This document shows, piece after piece, positions 10,285 to 18,848 of a stretch of DNA of 32,919 nucleotides. The DNA is from Prototheca cutis (taxonomy: Eukaryota; Chlorophyta; Trebouxiophyceae; Chlorellales; Chlorellaceae): NCBI GenBank assembly GCA_002897115.2, contig BCIH01000002.1, positions 1,880,398 to 1,913,316 of the forward strand, read 5' to 3'. Below the pieces are notes generated by a model. That model ran no database searches. It was not told the origin of the DNA and saw only the letters and a program-made list of their open reading frames with translations. Position 1 is the stretch's first letter; each line of letters opens with the position of its first letter. A program made the position numbers and the translations under genes.

Positions 10285-11046
10285 TATATATGCGCAGCTG
10301 CCACCGCATCNNNNNNNNNNNNNNNNNNNNNTCAGGGCATTGCAGGGATTCCGCGGACCTTGGACCTTTGTCCTTTTTGACAGGAGGTGAGAACAGGGGA
10401 ATGAGGCAGACAAGGGGCGTGTCGGTCGGGGGGCCTCCTCGAGTTTTTGCTGCTAGAATAGAGCATTTTTTCTATCCTTATTTTTTGTTGCTCCATGCCG
10501 TGGTGGTCTGTGGGTGAGGTGCCATTCTCACGCTATATCCCCCCCCCCCCCCCCAACAAAAAAATTAAATAAATAAAAAAAATAAAAAATGTATATATGC
10601 GCAGCTGCCACCGCATCATCGCGGGGCGGGACGCCGGTGGAGAGGAACCGCTGTATTGGGGCAGCGCCCTGCTCAGCGATGGCTTGCTGCTCTCCAGCGA
10701 CCTGTGCGTTTTATGTTTGCAAAGGAGGAAAGCAGGGATTGCCGTGGGTGGGCGTTTTACGAAGCAGCCACCAGAACCGACGGATAAGGTCCCCTACCAA
10801 TGAGTAAAATCCAACCTCTGTCAAACCAGGAACTTGATCGAGGCAGACACGGCGAATGCGGAGGCTTTCCCACCAGGGATGATTTTTGTATCGCACGAGG
10901 AGGACACCGCGGGGCAGCTCATCCCAGTCATGGCTCCCTCCCGGCCACCTTCGGTTGCCGACCTGTGTCGAGTAGAGAGCACTGGTGACATGGGGTCCAT
11001 GTCTGTGCACAAGGTGGCCAGCCAGCCCCAGCTGTCGACAGCATGA
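9311..11046 (+). CDS. Class-II glutamine amidotransferase-like protein (DUF3700, Wali7/TSJT1 type)
   Basis: Five exons (9311-9510, 9609-9682, 9925-10069, 10605-10703, 10830-11046) join in phase to 244 residues, near the usual plant length. The N-terminus MLVVFGKQ resembles plant aluminium-induced/stem-specific proteins with a degenerate asparagine-synthase glutaminase fold. Later segments VFFKGALRNPVEDIEEASYI, GFRGPWTFVLFDRR, GEEPLYWGSALLSDGLLLSS and NLIEADTANAEAFPPGMIF follow the same fold: a 'gain-of-phosphate' style loop, then the DxxG-xxPLYWG strand. The N-terminal catalytic Cys2 of true amidotransferases is absent here (Met-Leu), as in many DUF3700 proteins, so enzyme activity is doubtful. 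The C-terminal roughly 40 residues are Ser/Met-rich and low complexity. The third intron carries the assembly gap and a duplicated piece that repeats the end of exon 3; only one copy is used in this model. Confidence 0.82.
9886..9905 (+). repeat. C-run in DUF3700 intron 2
   Basis: A run of about 13 C is followed by TTTTT, about 20 bases before the acceptor of exon 3. It could serve as the polypyrimidine tract. Confidence 0.8.
10015..10310 (+). repeat. First copy of sequence duplicated across the assembly gap
   Basis: It begins tcagggcattgcaggg inside exon 3 and ends ccaccgcatc directly before the N run. The same exon end, splice donor, intron start, poly-C/poly-A tract and intron end recur at 10332-10617. 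The exonic part and the first roughly 40 intron bases look identical; the middle of the intron differs at many positions. Confidence 0.9.
10221..10282 (+). repeat. Long C-run / A-run in the DUF3700 intron (copy 1)
   Basis: About 26 C, then AAC, then about 32 A, shortly before atgtatatatgcgcag. The shorter counterpart in the second copy lies at about 10541-10590. Such homopolymers are hard to sequence and may explain the nearby gap. Confidence 0.9.
10311..10331. other. Assembly gap (21 N)
   Basis: This is a run of 21 unknown bases inside an intron of the DUF3700 gene. The flanks duplicate each other, so the gap probably marks two overlapping contigs or alleles that were not merged rather than missing sequence. 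Confidence 0.97.
10332..10617 (+). repeat. Second copy of sequence duplicated across the assembly gap
   Basis: It starts at the first base after the N run and matches the copy at 10015-10310, including the exon codons for GFRGPWTFVLFDRR (about 10341-10386) and the splice donor. Its C-run and A-rich tract (about 10541-10590) are shorter and interrupted by T. This copy continues into the following exon with no break. Confidence 0.9.
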
Positions 11047-11614
11047 ACCCATGTCTGCCCAGGGTTCTGCATCCATTTGCCATGGTGATGGGCGCGAAAT
11101 GAGCTCTGGGCAACCGTTTTTGTGTCAACTCTCCAAGATCGCAGACCGTGGGACTCCCTTTCCCAGCATGCTTTCTGACTGGGATCCAGTCGACTGCCCA
11201 GCTCGCATCCGTGTACATGTGTGGTCGAATGAACTGGCATCACAGTCTCATACTGTCCGTGCAGCCCCCTCTATCTTGTCAAAGTCCGTTTCAATGTGTG
11301 CCCTGCTCTGTGGTTTCGTGCACGATACCGGGATTGGGAGGGTCCGCATCAGGTGCCCGGCCCCCCAAATTTTCATGACTCTGCCGCCGATTCTATGACA
11401 TGTATTTTCTGGGCACCGTTACAATGAGGGGTGAATGTGTCAGCATTACAGCAACTGTATGCAAGAGGGAAGGACGACCAGTTGTACACGTGTGTCCGTT
11501 TGAGATTGCTCAGTGCACCCCCTTCTCTGGATAGGTGGGTGGCTGGGTGGGCCACTCCTGGCACAGGGTGAAACAGAGAGATATATATTCTCCGCATCAT
11601 CGTCATCATCACCA
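11047..11614. other. Convergent 3' intergenic stretch with reverse TGTAA signals
   Basis: No gene is recognised between the DUF3700 stop and the HtrA stop. Two ttaca sequences near 11420 and 11445 read TGTAA on the reverse strand, about 170-195 bases after the HtrA stop, and may be its poly(A) signals. A short tcatcgtcatcatcaccatc tract lies just before the HtrA stop, around 11598. Confidence 0.45.
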
Positions 11615-13138
11615 TCACGCCGTGCTCGGAGCGTTCAAGGCTGGGGCCAGCGGCGGCCGTGGCACTTCGTGCGCTACGACCGCCAGGCGCAGCTCCCCCG
11701 CGCCCGCGCGGATGACATGAAGCGTGAGTGGCTTGCCGATGCTTTCTCCCAGGGCCACAATGAGTGATTTCGTGGTGGCAGGCTGGTCTCGGGCGAGTCC
11801 CGTCCATCCGACCACGACGTCCCCCGGGCGAAGCCCCGCCCGTTCGGCAGGGGAACCCTGCACGACCTGGGGCACTAGGATGCCTGACTTCACGTCTGGA
11901 AACGCCGGGTCTCGGCGGCGCAGCGCGGAGACGTTGCCCCGGTTGAGTTCCAGCATCTTGATGCCTACATAGGGCCTGATGACGCGGCCGTGAGCCGCCA
12001 ACTGGCGCATGACGTCCACGGCCGTGTCGACGGGGATGGCAAAGCTCACGCCGTCGGCCGCCAGCGCCTTCATGCAGCTGATCCCCACCACTTCCCCCGC
12101 CAGGTTGAGCAGCGGTCCACCGGAGTTGCCAGTGTTGATGGCCGCGTCCGTCTGGATGTAATCGGTCCGTGCACCGGCCAGGCCCAGCTCGCCGGCCTTG
12201 CGGTCAACGCACGACACGATGCCCGCAGTGACGCTGTTCTGAAGGTGCAGGGGGGAACCCAGCGCTACAACCCACTCGCCCACGCGGAGTCGGGTGGCCG
12301 AGCCGAGCCGCACGCACGGCAGCGCCTCGCCGGCCGACACCCGGACGACCGCCAGATCGCTGATCGCATCGAAACTGATGACTTTACCTTCAAACACTCG
12401 GCCGTCCTGCAGCGTCACCGTCACCTCCCTCTGGGAGTTGTTGTTGGCATGAGAGTTGCCGTTCCCAGAGCCAGTGCCGGTGACGGGATTTGCGCCAGGA
12501 ATAGCAGTTGCAGCACCGGCACTGCCACCTCCAAGGGCGTCCGACACGACGTGCGCATTGGTTAAAATCGTCCCGTCCGGGTCGCAGATGAAGCCACTGC
12601 CGGAGGAGCCCACGGGGTAAGACCCGCGGCCCACCACCATGATGTTGACCACTGCAGGCGCCGCCACCGCCGCGGCGTCTGCGATGAAGTAAGGCGACAG
12701 CGGCGTCGCCAGTGGCCCACCGCCGCCAGGAGAGGGAGGAGGTACGATCGACGAGGCACCCGGTGGCGGCGTTGCTGTCGCGCTTTGGGACAGGGCGCTG
12801 AAACTGGGAAGATGCAGGGACAGACGGCCAAGCAGTGTTGGCGGCGGCGGGGACGGGGGCTGCAGGCCCGTCACTCCAGCACCCCTCTCGCCGGTCGCTT
12901 GAAGGCGGTCATGCTGCGCGCCCAGTGCCACGCCTCCCATCAGCAGCAGGGCCAGGGTGCCCTGGCTCACGTTCACAGTGCGCCGCGGATCGGCCCAGGA
13001 AAGACGGGGCGGTGGGCCCAGGGAAGGCAGGGGGGGGTTGCCAGGGGGGGGCTGGGCTGCCGGGGAACCCCCCGACCACCAGAACAAGCGGGCCCCACGC
13101 CTCAGACCGTCTTGCACTCGTCGGCATGTCGCATACAT
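11615..13138 (-). CDS. HtrA/Deg-family serine protease with PDZ domain (HTRA2/DEG14-like)
   Basis: A single uninterrupted ORF gives 507 residues from ATG 13138. The N-terminus is Arg-rich (MYATCRRVQDGLRRGARLFW), like a mitochondrial presequence. A hydrophobic stretch (VSQGTLALLLMGGVALGA) then suggests one membrane anchor, followed by a Pro-rich linker. The trypsin-like domain has the complete triad: His in ILTNAHVVSDAL, Asp in AISDLAVVRV and Ser in INTGNSGGPLLNL. One PDZ domain follows (IRPYVGIKMLELNR ... GILVPQVVQGSPAERAGLRPGDVVVGWTG). This layout is that of HtrA2/Omi and plant Deg14, which degrade or refold damaged proteins in mitochondria. A Gly/Asn/Ser-rich insert of about 35 residues sits between His and Asp, where bacterial HtrA has loop LA. 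It is the only long intronless gene in an intron-rich window. Organelle location is inferred from the leader. Confidence 0.93.
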   Translation of the reverse strand: MYATCRRVQDGLRRGARLFWWSGGSPAAQPPPGNPPLPSLGPPPRLSWADPRRTVNVSQGTLALLLMGGVALGAQHDRLQATGERGAGVTGLQPPSPPPPTLLGRLSLHLPSFSALSQSATATPPPGASSIVPPPSPGGGGPLATPLSPYFIADAAAVAAPAVVNIMVVGRGSYPVGSSGSGFICDPDGTILTNAHVVSDALGGGSAGAATAIPGANPVTGTGSGNGNSHANNNSQREVTVTLQDGRVFEGKVISFDAISDLAVVRVSAGEALPCVRLGSATRLRVGEWVVALGSPLHLQNSVTAGIVSCVDRKAGELGLAGARTDYIQTDAAINTGNSGGPLLNLAGEVVGISCMKALAADGVSFAIPVDTAVDVMRQLAAHGRVIRPYVGIKMLELNRGNVSALRRRDPAFPDVKSGILVPQVVQGSPAERAGLRPGDVVVGWTGLARDQPATTKSLIVALGESIGKPLTLHVIRAGAGELRLAVVAHEVPRPPLAPALNAPSTA

Positions 13139-13516
13139 GACCAGCACGGGCCCGGTGAATCCCGGCGGCTAGGCAACTGGAAGCCAGGTGGGTTCGAGCA
13201 TGGTCCACGGGGGGGAGGGAGAGCCTCCGCTACACTGCAAGAATGCCAGCACCCTGCCGAAAGGCCTCGAGCCGGTCTAGTCGCTGGTTCCAAAAGCTCG
13301 GGTCAGAAAAGCTTGAATGTCGGCGAGTAAATCAGCTAGCCTAGGTGACCAACTGGATGGGCGGTCCTGATATCGGGGTGGCCTCCATTCTCGGACAAAT
13401 TGTGGCCCCTGGGCTCCGAGAACTTCAAAAGCCCGATCTCTGCAGCTGTCGAGTCCTGCAGCCTCCAACAGTGCTAGACATGGCTCTTTCACTTGCAGAT
13501 AATTTAACTGTTTGCG
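13139..13516. other. Upstream region of HtrA, no recognised gene
   Basis: This 378-base stretch lies before the HtrA start (reverse) and the weak hypothetical ORF (forward). It probably holds the HtrA promoter and 5' UTR. A 167-codon reverse ORF (13277-13780) spans part of it but shows no family motif. Confidence 0.35.
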
Positions 13517-13960
13517 ATGGATCCGGAGTACGGGCTGGAGGACACGCGGAATGGGGGCCTGGCGGTGCACGATCCGCCGCCAGGCGACATCGTCATCGAA
13601 GACCTGCCGCTCAGGGAGACGAAATGGGGAAAGAAGAAGTTTGATTCCGTCATCATGCCCTACATCACACTCGATCCTGTAAAAGTAGCGATGGAGAGGC
13701 GCCACTGGACGACCTATCATTTCGGTGCCAAGGGAGTTCGGGTGCGCCTGCCAGGAGGGTGGCGTGTCACGACTTGGCAACCTGACGGCGGCGACACCTC
13801 ACTCTGTTGCCCCGATCAAACGCCCGCACAGGGTTCCAGCGTTGTCAGGATCTATTACGCCTGTGGATACGGCCCGGAGAGGAAGGATTCCGCCCTGGCA
13901 AAGGTCCTTTGGACTCAACAAAAGCGGGCTGCAAGGCGTCCTTCAAGATCTGTCAGCTGA
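13517..13960 (+). CDS. Hypothetical protein, weak support
   Basis: I do not recognise this gene. The first part (MDPEYGLEDTRNGGLAVHDP ... EDLPLRETKWGKKKFDSVIM) has the composition of a real soluble protein. An open frame runs for 147 codons. A possible GT donor after ITLDPVK (13681) and an acceptor near 13829 would give a different C-terminus. The stretch from about 13760 to 14110 is open in another frame (SVAPIKRPHRVPALSGSITP then DTARRGRIPPWQRS), which could be its real second exon. No domain, signal peptide or membrane segment is visible. Overlapping ORFs on the reverse strand make chance coding possible. Confidence 0.3.
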   Translation: MDPEYGLEDTRNGGLAVHDPPPGDIVIEDLPLRETKWGKKKFDSVIMPYITLDPVKVAMERRHWTTYHFGAKGVRVRLPGGWRVTTWQPDGGDTSLCCPDQTPAQGSSVVRIYYACGYGPERKDSALAKVLWTQQKRAARRPSRSVS

Positions 13961-14493
13961 GATCGAACCCTGCGCTCATGCAAGTGGACTTTGCACGCAC
14001 TCCCCACACCTTCCACGGCCACTGTGTTGCCAAAGTGGACGGTGTTCAGCGGCACACCGGATGCATCTCCTTGTCGGCGGGATCTCGGCAGGCGGTGTTG
14101 GCACTGCTTGAGCGTGAACCCGACCCGAGTGTTCCCAGCATGAGACAAGCCATCGGCAACCACATCAGGCGAGAGGCACGCGTGCCAACCGCCTGGATTC
14201 ATGCATTCAGGCATGCGCTGCAACGATCCCCTGGGAAGGGACCCCGCTGCCTGCTGGTGCACGGGTAATGCTGGTCGTGATGACGCATGTAGGGACGTCA
14301 CACAGGCAGTCCCTGGATTTTGGTGCGCTGATGCAACGCAGACCGTTAAGTTCCCGCGAGCGGACGACGGGTGTCGGCCCAGCGCTGACGGTCTTCTGAC
14401 AGCGTCGATTGCTCTTCAGACGGTTTCCCGATTACCAAATCAATGTGGGCATAGGTGATGATGGAACTCAGGCCAAAAACCCACTACCCATGC
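13961..14493. other. Region with no convincing gene
   Basis: It lies between the weak hypothetical ORF and the stop codon of the syntaxin gene. ORFs are open in more than one frame through 14268, but none has recognisable motifs. It may contain 3' exons of the hypothetical gene and the 3' UTR of the syntaxin gene. No reverse TGTAA was seen close to the syntaxin stop. Confidence 0.3.
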
Positions 14494-15611
14494 TCACGAG
14501 ATGGCGAGAATCACCAACAAGACCAGGAGGATCATAAGGAACCCAATGATTGCCAACTGGCCCTTTGATCCGGCCCGGTCCAGAACCGCCTGTACTTTCT
14601 TTTGTGCAGCGGCCAGTCGCGTGCTCGTGCCCTCCAGTTCCTCATCAAATTCATCCAGCAGCTGTTGATGTCGTTTGTTGGGGGAGAAGGGGGGGGGTTG
14701 TGCAGAATGTCGGGAATCATATGCGCCGGTGTGCTGACTGACCTGCTTCCTTGGGCCTACTGTCTCTGGGTCTCTCCTCTGCCGTTGCATGCAGCGCCCT
14801 CTCCTCGCACACATACCTCACACCATGCAATGCACATCACATCCCAGCAAACAGCAACACCAACAAACACACCTGTCCCTGCATGTGGAGTTCTTGGCCC
14901 ATTTCCCGGCCGAGCTCGCCGATGCGCGAGACGTGGTGGCCCAGCACGTCCAAGTCCTCGTCCTGCTGCCGCATGATGAGCTGCTGGCGCTGTGATTCGG
15001 CGTCGATGAACCGGTCGTTCTCGGCGTGCACAGCTGCTGCAAGCTTGTCACGTGCGCTGAGCTCCGCGGGGGGTGCAGCAGCCTCCTTGCGCGCTGCGGT
15101 CAAGGCATCGGCCAGTCCTGAGACCTGCCGCCGCGTCGAGATGACCCACCGCCGCCGGTCTGACAGCTCGGCCTGACTCAGCCGAAACCGTGCAGGGTTG
15201 GCCTCCGCCGCGTCCAGCGATCGGTCAATCTCGCTGACCTGTGGTATTTGCCCTCGCTTGTGGGTTGGCTGACTGTGTTTCGTGGCAGGTAGTGTGCTCG
15301 CCCACAGATCACTAGAAACCCTCCACTAATGGCGCACCATGTACTCGAGGCTTTGGCAATCCTCTTGAAGTTCATCTTGCAGCTGCTTGCGGTTGACGTG
15401 GGCGACGGGAAGCGAACGGAGCTGCGCAAAGCGCGTCTGAACGCTGTGCAACTGCGGAGAGGGGGAGCGAAAGCGGGTCCTTTGTCCAGGCCGGGGGGCC
15501 GGGCCCCTGGCAGCGACACCAGCTCCACTCCCCATTCCCCTTAGATAGCATGCGCACCGTGTCATTGACTTCTCTTTGCACAATAAAATAGGGATCTTGG
15601 GTGCCCGCCAT
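14494..15611 (-). CDS. SYP6: Qc-SNARE, syntaxin-6/SYP61 type
   Basis: Four exons (15611-15558, 15451-15338, 15238-14873, 14661-14494) join in phase to 233 residues, about the size of plant SYP61. The N-terminus MAGTQDPYFIVQREVNDTLH matches the syntaxin-6/10/61 N-terminal helix bundle (DPF-IV-EV). It continues with DCQSLEYMVSEIDRSLDAAE and an Arg-rich segment (SDRRRWVISTRRQVSGL). The SNARE helix begins at QQLIMRQQDEDLDVLGHHVS, contains the central Gln layer expected of a Q-SNARE, and continues through QLLDEFDEELEGTSTRLAAA. The C-terminal membrane anchor is LAIIGFLMILLVLLVILAIS. The protein should act in fusion of vesicles at the trans-Golgi network and endosomes. The linker between the N-terminal bundle and the SNARE helix is short and Ala-rich. 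Confidence 0.92.
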
Positions 15612-16227
15612 GGCAGCCTGCCACTATCTCAGCTCCTCGATCACTAGCGTCAACTGGGGAACACGGTAGTTGGGCACTTCGGAGCACACCCGGCCCGCTT
15701 GAAGCACGCTCGCCCACAGTAATTCCCTGATCAAAAAAAGATGTACAGAAAACAAGAATGGGCATGTTTGCCCGACTGCTTTCCGTGAAAGGTAGGTTCC
15801 TGGGTAGCCATGGTCTTTGACTCGAGGCGTGCTCACGGTCACCTTGTACCCTGCCCATGAAGGGGACCCGTGCTGCCTCTGCGGATCCCCCTGGGGAGCC
15901 ACTCACGCTGCTAAGCTTCGAAAGAAACCCCGGGAAACCATGCATTGGCCTGCACGCATTTTCAAACACTCGATGTTAGGTCAGTATTTACTCATTCGTT
16001 GGCAGAACTTCTCCCTGTAATCAATTTGCTCTGGCAAGCTCGTCGGGAAGCGGGACCCTGGAAGGCCGTGGCCACGACATCAACGCACAGACGGCCTGTC
16101 GGGACTGCAGCCGTGGCATGAACGTGCACAGCGTCCCGATACACGGTTTGGGGTTCGCTGCGTAACACACGGAGCTGAGGACAGCGCAGTTTGACGTGCG
16201 AAAGCAGCTTGACGACGGATCGCTCCG
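15612..16227. other. Divergent intergenic region
   Basis: This 616-base stretch lies between the starts of the syntaxin gene (reverse) and the small Lys-rich gene (forward) and should carry both promoters. The ORFs across it show no family motif. Confidence 0.4.
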
Positions 16228-16961
16228 ATGGCGGAGGAAGAGGACATCGTCGTGACCCACGACGCCCTGGACACCGTGAGTCGCCAGGCTGGAGGTCAAA
16301 CTGTGTTAAATGGGTGGTACATTAACATGAAAGTGTCCTGATATACGCCCCCTGCAACATCCCACTCTGAACAGGTGGCAGGCTGGCTGGGTATCAGCAA
16401 TGCCAGCAAGGTGTTGGAAGAAAGCAAAGACACAGAGCTGGAGAATGGACGTCGACAGGGCCTGGGCCTTGGGGCCAAGTACATGCCACATTACAAGGTG
16501 TTGGTTGGAGATGTGGGGTGGGAGGTGGTAGGGATGCTCTCAGAGCTGCTGATATTCTGGTGCCTGCCCTACGCTGTGGTCTGTGGTCTTCATTGTATAG
16601 TGTCACAAAGCATTCATGCACCCTGTGCCAAACTTTCACCTCTTCTGCTTGCTCATGCACCCTCATACAGGAGGCCATGCTGTCCAAGGCCGAGGGGGCA
16701 CTGGCACGGAGCCTGAGGCGGTCAAACGCACTCAAACCGGCGCCGGCGATCGCCAAGCACGGCATGCACGCGCCGGCACTGCAGAGCGCGTCAAAGGCTG
16801 CAAGTGGAAAGGACGGGAACGAATCCGAAGCCGAAGAGGACGAGGGGCGTGGCAGCGCGCTCGGAGCTGCACCCAAGAAGGCGGTCATGTCGAGGGCTGA
16901 GCTGTTCACCAGCGCTAAAGCCGCCAAGCGCAAGCGGCAAAAGGAAAGATCTGCCTGCTGA
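16228..16961 (+). CDS. Small basic protein of unknown function
   Basis: Three exons (16228-16275, 16375-16497, 16671-16961) join in phase to 153 residues, all with clean GT-AG junctions. The start MAEEEDIVVTHDALDTVAGW is acidic. The middle holds an RQGLGLGAKYMPHYK motif followed by Ala/Lys-rich helices (EAMLSKAEGALARSLRRSNA). An acidic patch (NESEAEEDEGRG) precedes a basic tail (AELFTSAKAAKRKRQKE) that looks like a nuclear or nucleolar localisation signal. The LGLGAK motif followed by a charged helix reminds me of small conserved eukaryotic nuclear proteins of unknown role, but I cannot name the family with certainty. There is no membrane segment or signal peptide. It lies head to head with the syntaxin gene and just upstream of UBE2J on the same strand. 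Confidence 0.75.
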
Positions 16962-17342
16962 AATTGTCGGAGGGTCTGCGAATAGCGACCCAAATCACGT
17001 CTCCATTTCATTTGCGAACAGGGCTGCGCCATGTGAAATTGACATCCACAAGATGTGGAGTTTTGCTCCGAGGAACGGCGGCAGTGGGGTCCAGCCACAG
17101 CGCCAGTGCAAGGAGGCGGTCCGGAGCACCCTCTGAACACGTCACTCAGGGGATCGAGAACCGCCAGAAGCTCGACGGCAGACACAAAGCTCAGATCCCA
17201 TGTCCATGGTGAGATTTGGAATTCTTTGACTTTCCTGTTGTCATTCGTTTCTAGGTCGAGGCGGCTCGGGTCGGGAGTGTTGAGAACGGTGAAACCCCAG
17301 CCCTGTCGGCACCAGGTCCGTGACCCCTCGACGACGCGGACG
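16962..17342. other. Intergenic stretch upstream of UBE2J
   Basis: 381 bases lie between two forward genes. An open frame extends upstream of the UBE2J ATG but shows no family motif, so it is treated as 5' UTR/promoter. No TGTAA was seen for the preceding gene. Confidence 0.35.
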
Positions 17343-18848
17343 ATGCAGGGCTATAACCTGCGCAGCCCCGCAGTGAAGCGGATCCTGCAAGAGTTGAAGG
17401 AGTGTCAGCAGGACGACAACCCTGATGTCATCGCCCGTGCACGGGAGGTGAGGCCTACTGAGCGTTATGCGTCCGCTCCGGCACCCCTGGTGGGACATGA
17501 AGCCACCGGTCCAATCCATCATATCGTTGGGCTTTCTGTGATCGGGCAAAGGCCTTGTTCCGAGGAAAACTCTGGACACCCATTGACCCCTACGCTGCTC
17601 AACTCACAGGATAATATCTTCGAGTGGCACTTTGTGCTACGGGGTCCTTGGGACAGCGAGTTCGAAGGTGGTCTGTACCACGGCCGCATCCTCTTGCCTG
17701 CCGAGTACCCCTTCAAGCCACCGTCGTTTGTGATGTCCACGCCATCTGGGCGGTGGGAGGTGGGCACCAAGATCTGCTTAAGCATTTCCTCACACCACCC
17801 CGAGTCCTGGCAGCCCAGCTGGAGCGTGCGGGCCGCCCTCGTGGCCCTCCGCGCCTTTATGCAGACGCCTGCCGCCGGCGCCTTGGGTGCGCTGGACTCA
17901 CCGGCCGACGCCCGGCGGCTCATGGCGGCCGAGAGCCGCGCACGTGCACCGCAGACTGGCTGTTCAGATGCACAGGCGCTCATCGACCAGCTCCACGAGA
18001 CCATGCTCACAAATGAGGCTGCCTCACGGACGTTGCACGTCACGCAGACCAAGGGCGCTGATTTCGGTACTGAGGAGGGGCATGCGGATGGGATTGTGCC
18101 GAGCGCTGACTCGGCCGAGCCGCGCGAGGACGACTCTTCCTTGGACACTGGTTCGGGCGCAGGCGCACTGGTCAAGTCCGGCACGCCAGCGAAGAGCCCG
18201 GCCGGTGTGCCAGGTGGTAGTGGTGCATCAAGGAGCGAAGCGTGCAGTGACTACCTGGCGTCTGGTTCCCCGGATACCTGCATGAATCGAGCAGCACTGA
18301 CGTCTGCTGCGGAGCCAGCGAGGGTGGCAGAAACTGCTGGCGCTGACGACGTTGCAGCGGGGACAACGACAAGCAGCGCCGGCATGCGTGAGGAAACTGC
18401 ACCGCGGCAAGCAGCAGCACTGCTACCACAGCCTCCTTCCGTTGCTCGGCGACAGGTCAATACAGCACCACAAGCACCGCACACCCAGCAGCATACCCAG
18501 CGACCCCGGACGCCGAGCGCCGCGCAGGTCTTGGTGGCCGCCAGCCGGGAAGACCGCGGCATCGTCTATCTCTCGGCAGTCCTGATCCTGGCGCTGCTCG
18601 CCATTTTCGTGCGCAAGGCATGTAGAGTGTGTGCGTGTGATGGGGGGAGGGGGTAGGAGGGGGGATGTATGGAGCCGGGTCGTCCATGTTTGCGCCGAGG
18701 CTGTGTGGTGGGGCCACAGGTGCAGGGCAAACTTCCAACAGACTCCCCTACCTGGTCCGTGAAATGGATGCAGGCATTCTTGGTGGGCGGCATGGAGCCC
18801 GACGACGGTTATTATGTCATCCGTCGGACCCCCGTCCTGGAGCTCTGA
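17343..18848 (+). CDS. UBE2J: Ubiquitin-conjugating enzyme E2, UBE2J/UBC6-like, tail-anchored
   Basis: Exons 17343-17447 and 17610-18617 plus a predicted third exon 18774-18848 give 395 residues. The UBC domain is clear: YNLRSPAVKRILQEL, DNIFEWHFVLRGPWDSEFEG, GGLYHGRILLPAEYPFKPPS, then the active-site Cys in GTKICLSISSHHPESWQPSW. HHPE with the missing HPN tripeptide is typical of UBE2J. A long Ala/Ser/Thr-rich linker follows. A hydrophobic segment near the C-terminus (GIVYLSAVLILALLAIFV) is the ER tail anchor. These E2s charge ubiquitin for ER-associated degradation with Hrd1/Doa10-type ligases. Without the third intron the frame ends at 18656 with ACRVCACDGGRG. An AAG|GCATGT GC donor and the in-phase exon KAFLVGGMEPDDGYYVIRRT look more natural, but this is inferred. 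Confidence 0.9.

Noticed and set aside
10173..10517. ORFs running through the N gap and poly-C/poly-A tracts
   Set aside because: They translate homopolymers and unknown bases into Pro/Lys runs and fall within an intron.
13139..13147. Extension of the HtrA ORF to a GTG three codons upstream
   Set aside because: Position 13147 is GTG, not ATG; a eukaryotic nuclear gene should start at the ATG at 13138.
13277..13780. 167-codon reverse ORF
   Set aside because: No motifs, overlaps the HtrA promoter side and a more protein-like forward frame; probably a chance ORF in GC-rich DNA.
17055..17342. N-terminal extension of UBE2J
   Set aside because: The open frame upstream lacks any UBE2J-like sequence; MQGYNLRSPAVKR is the family's usual N-terminus.
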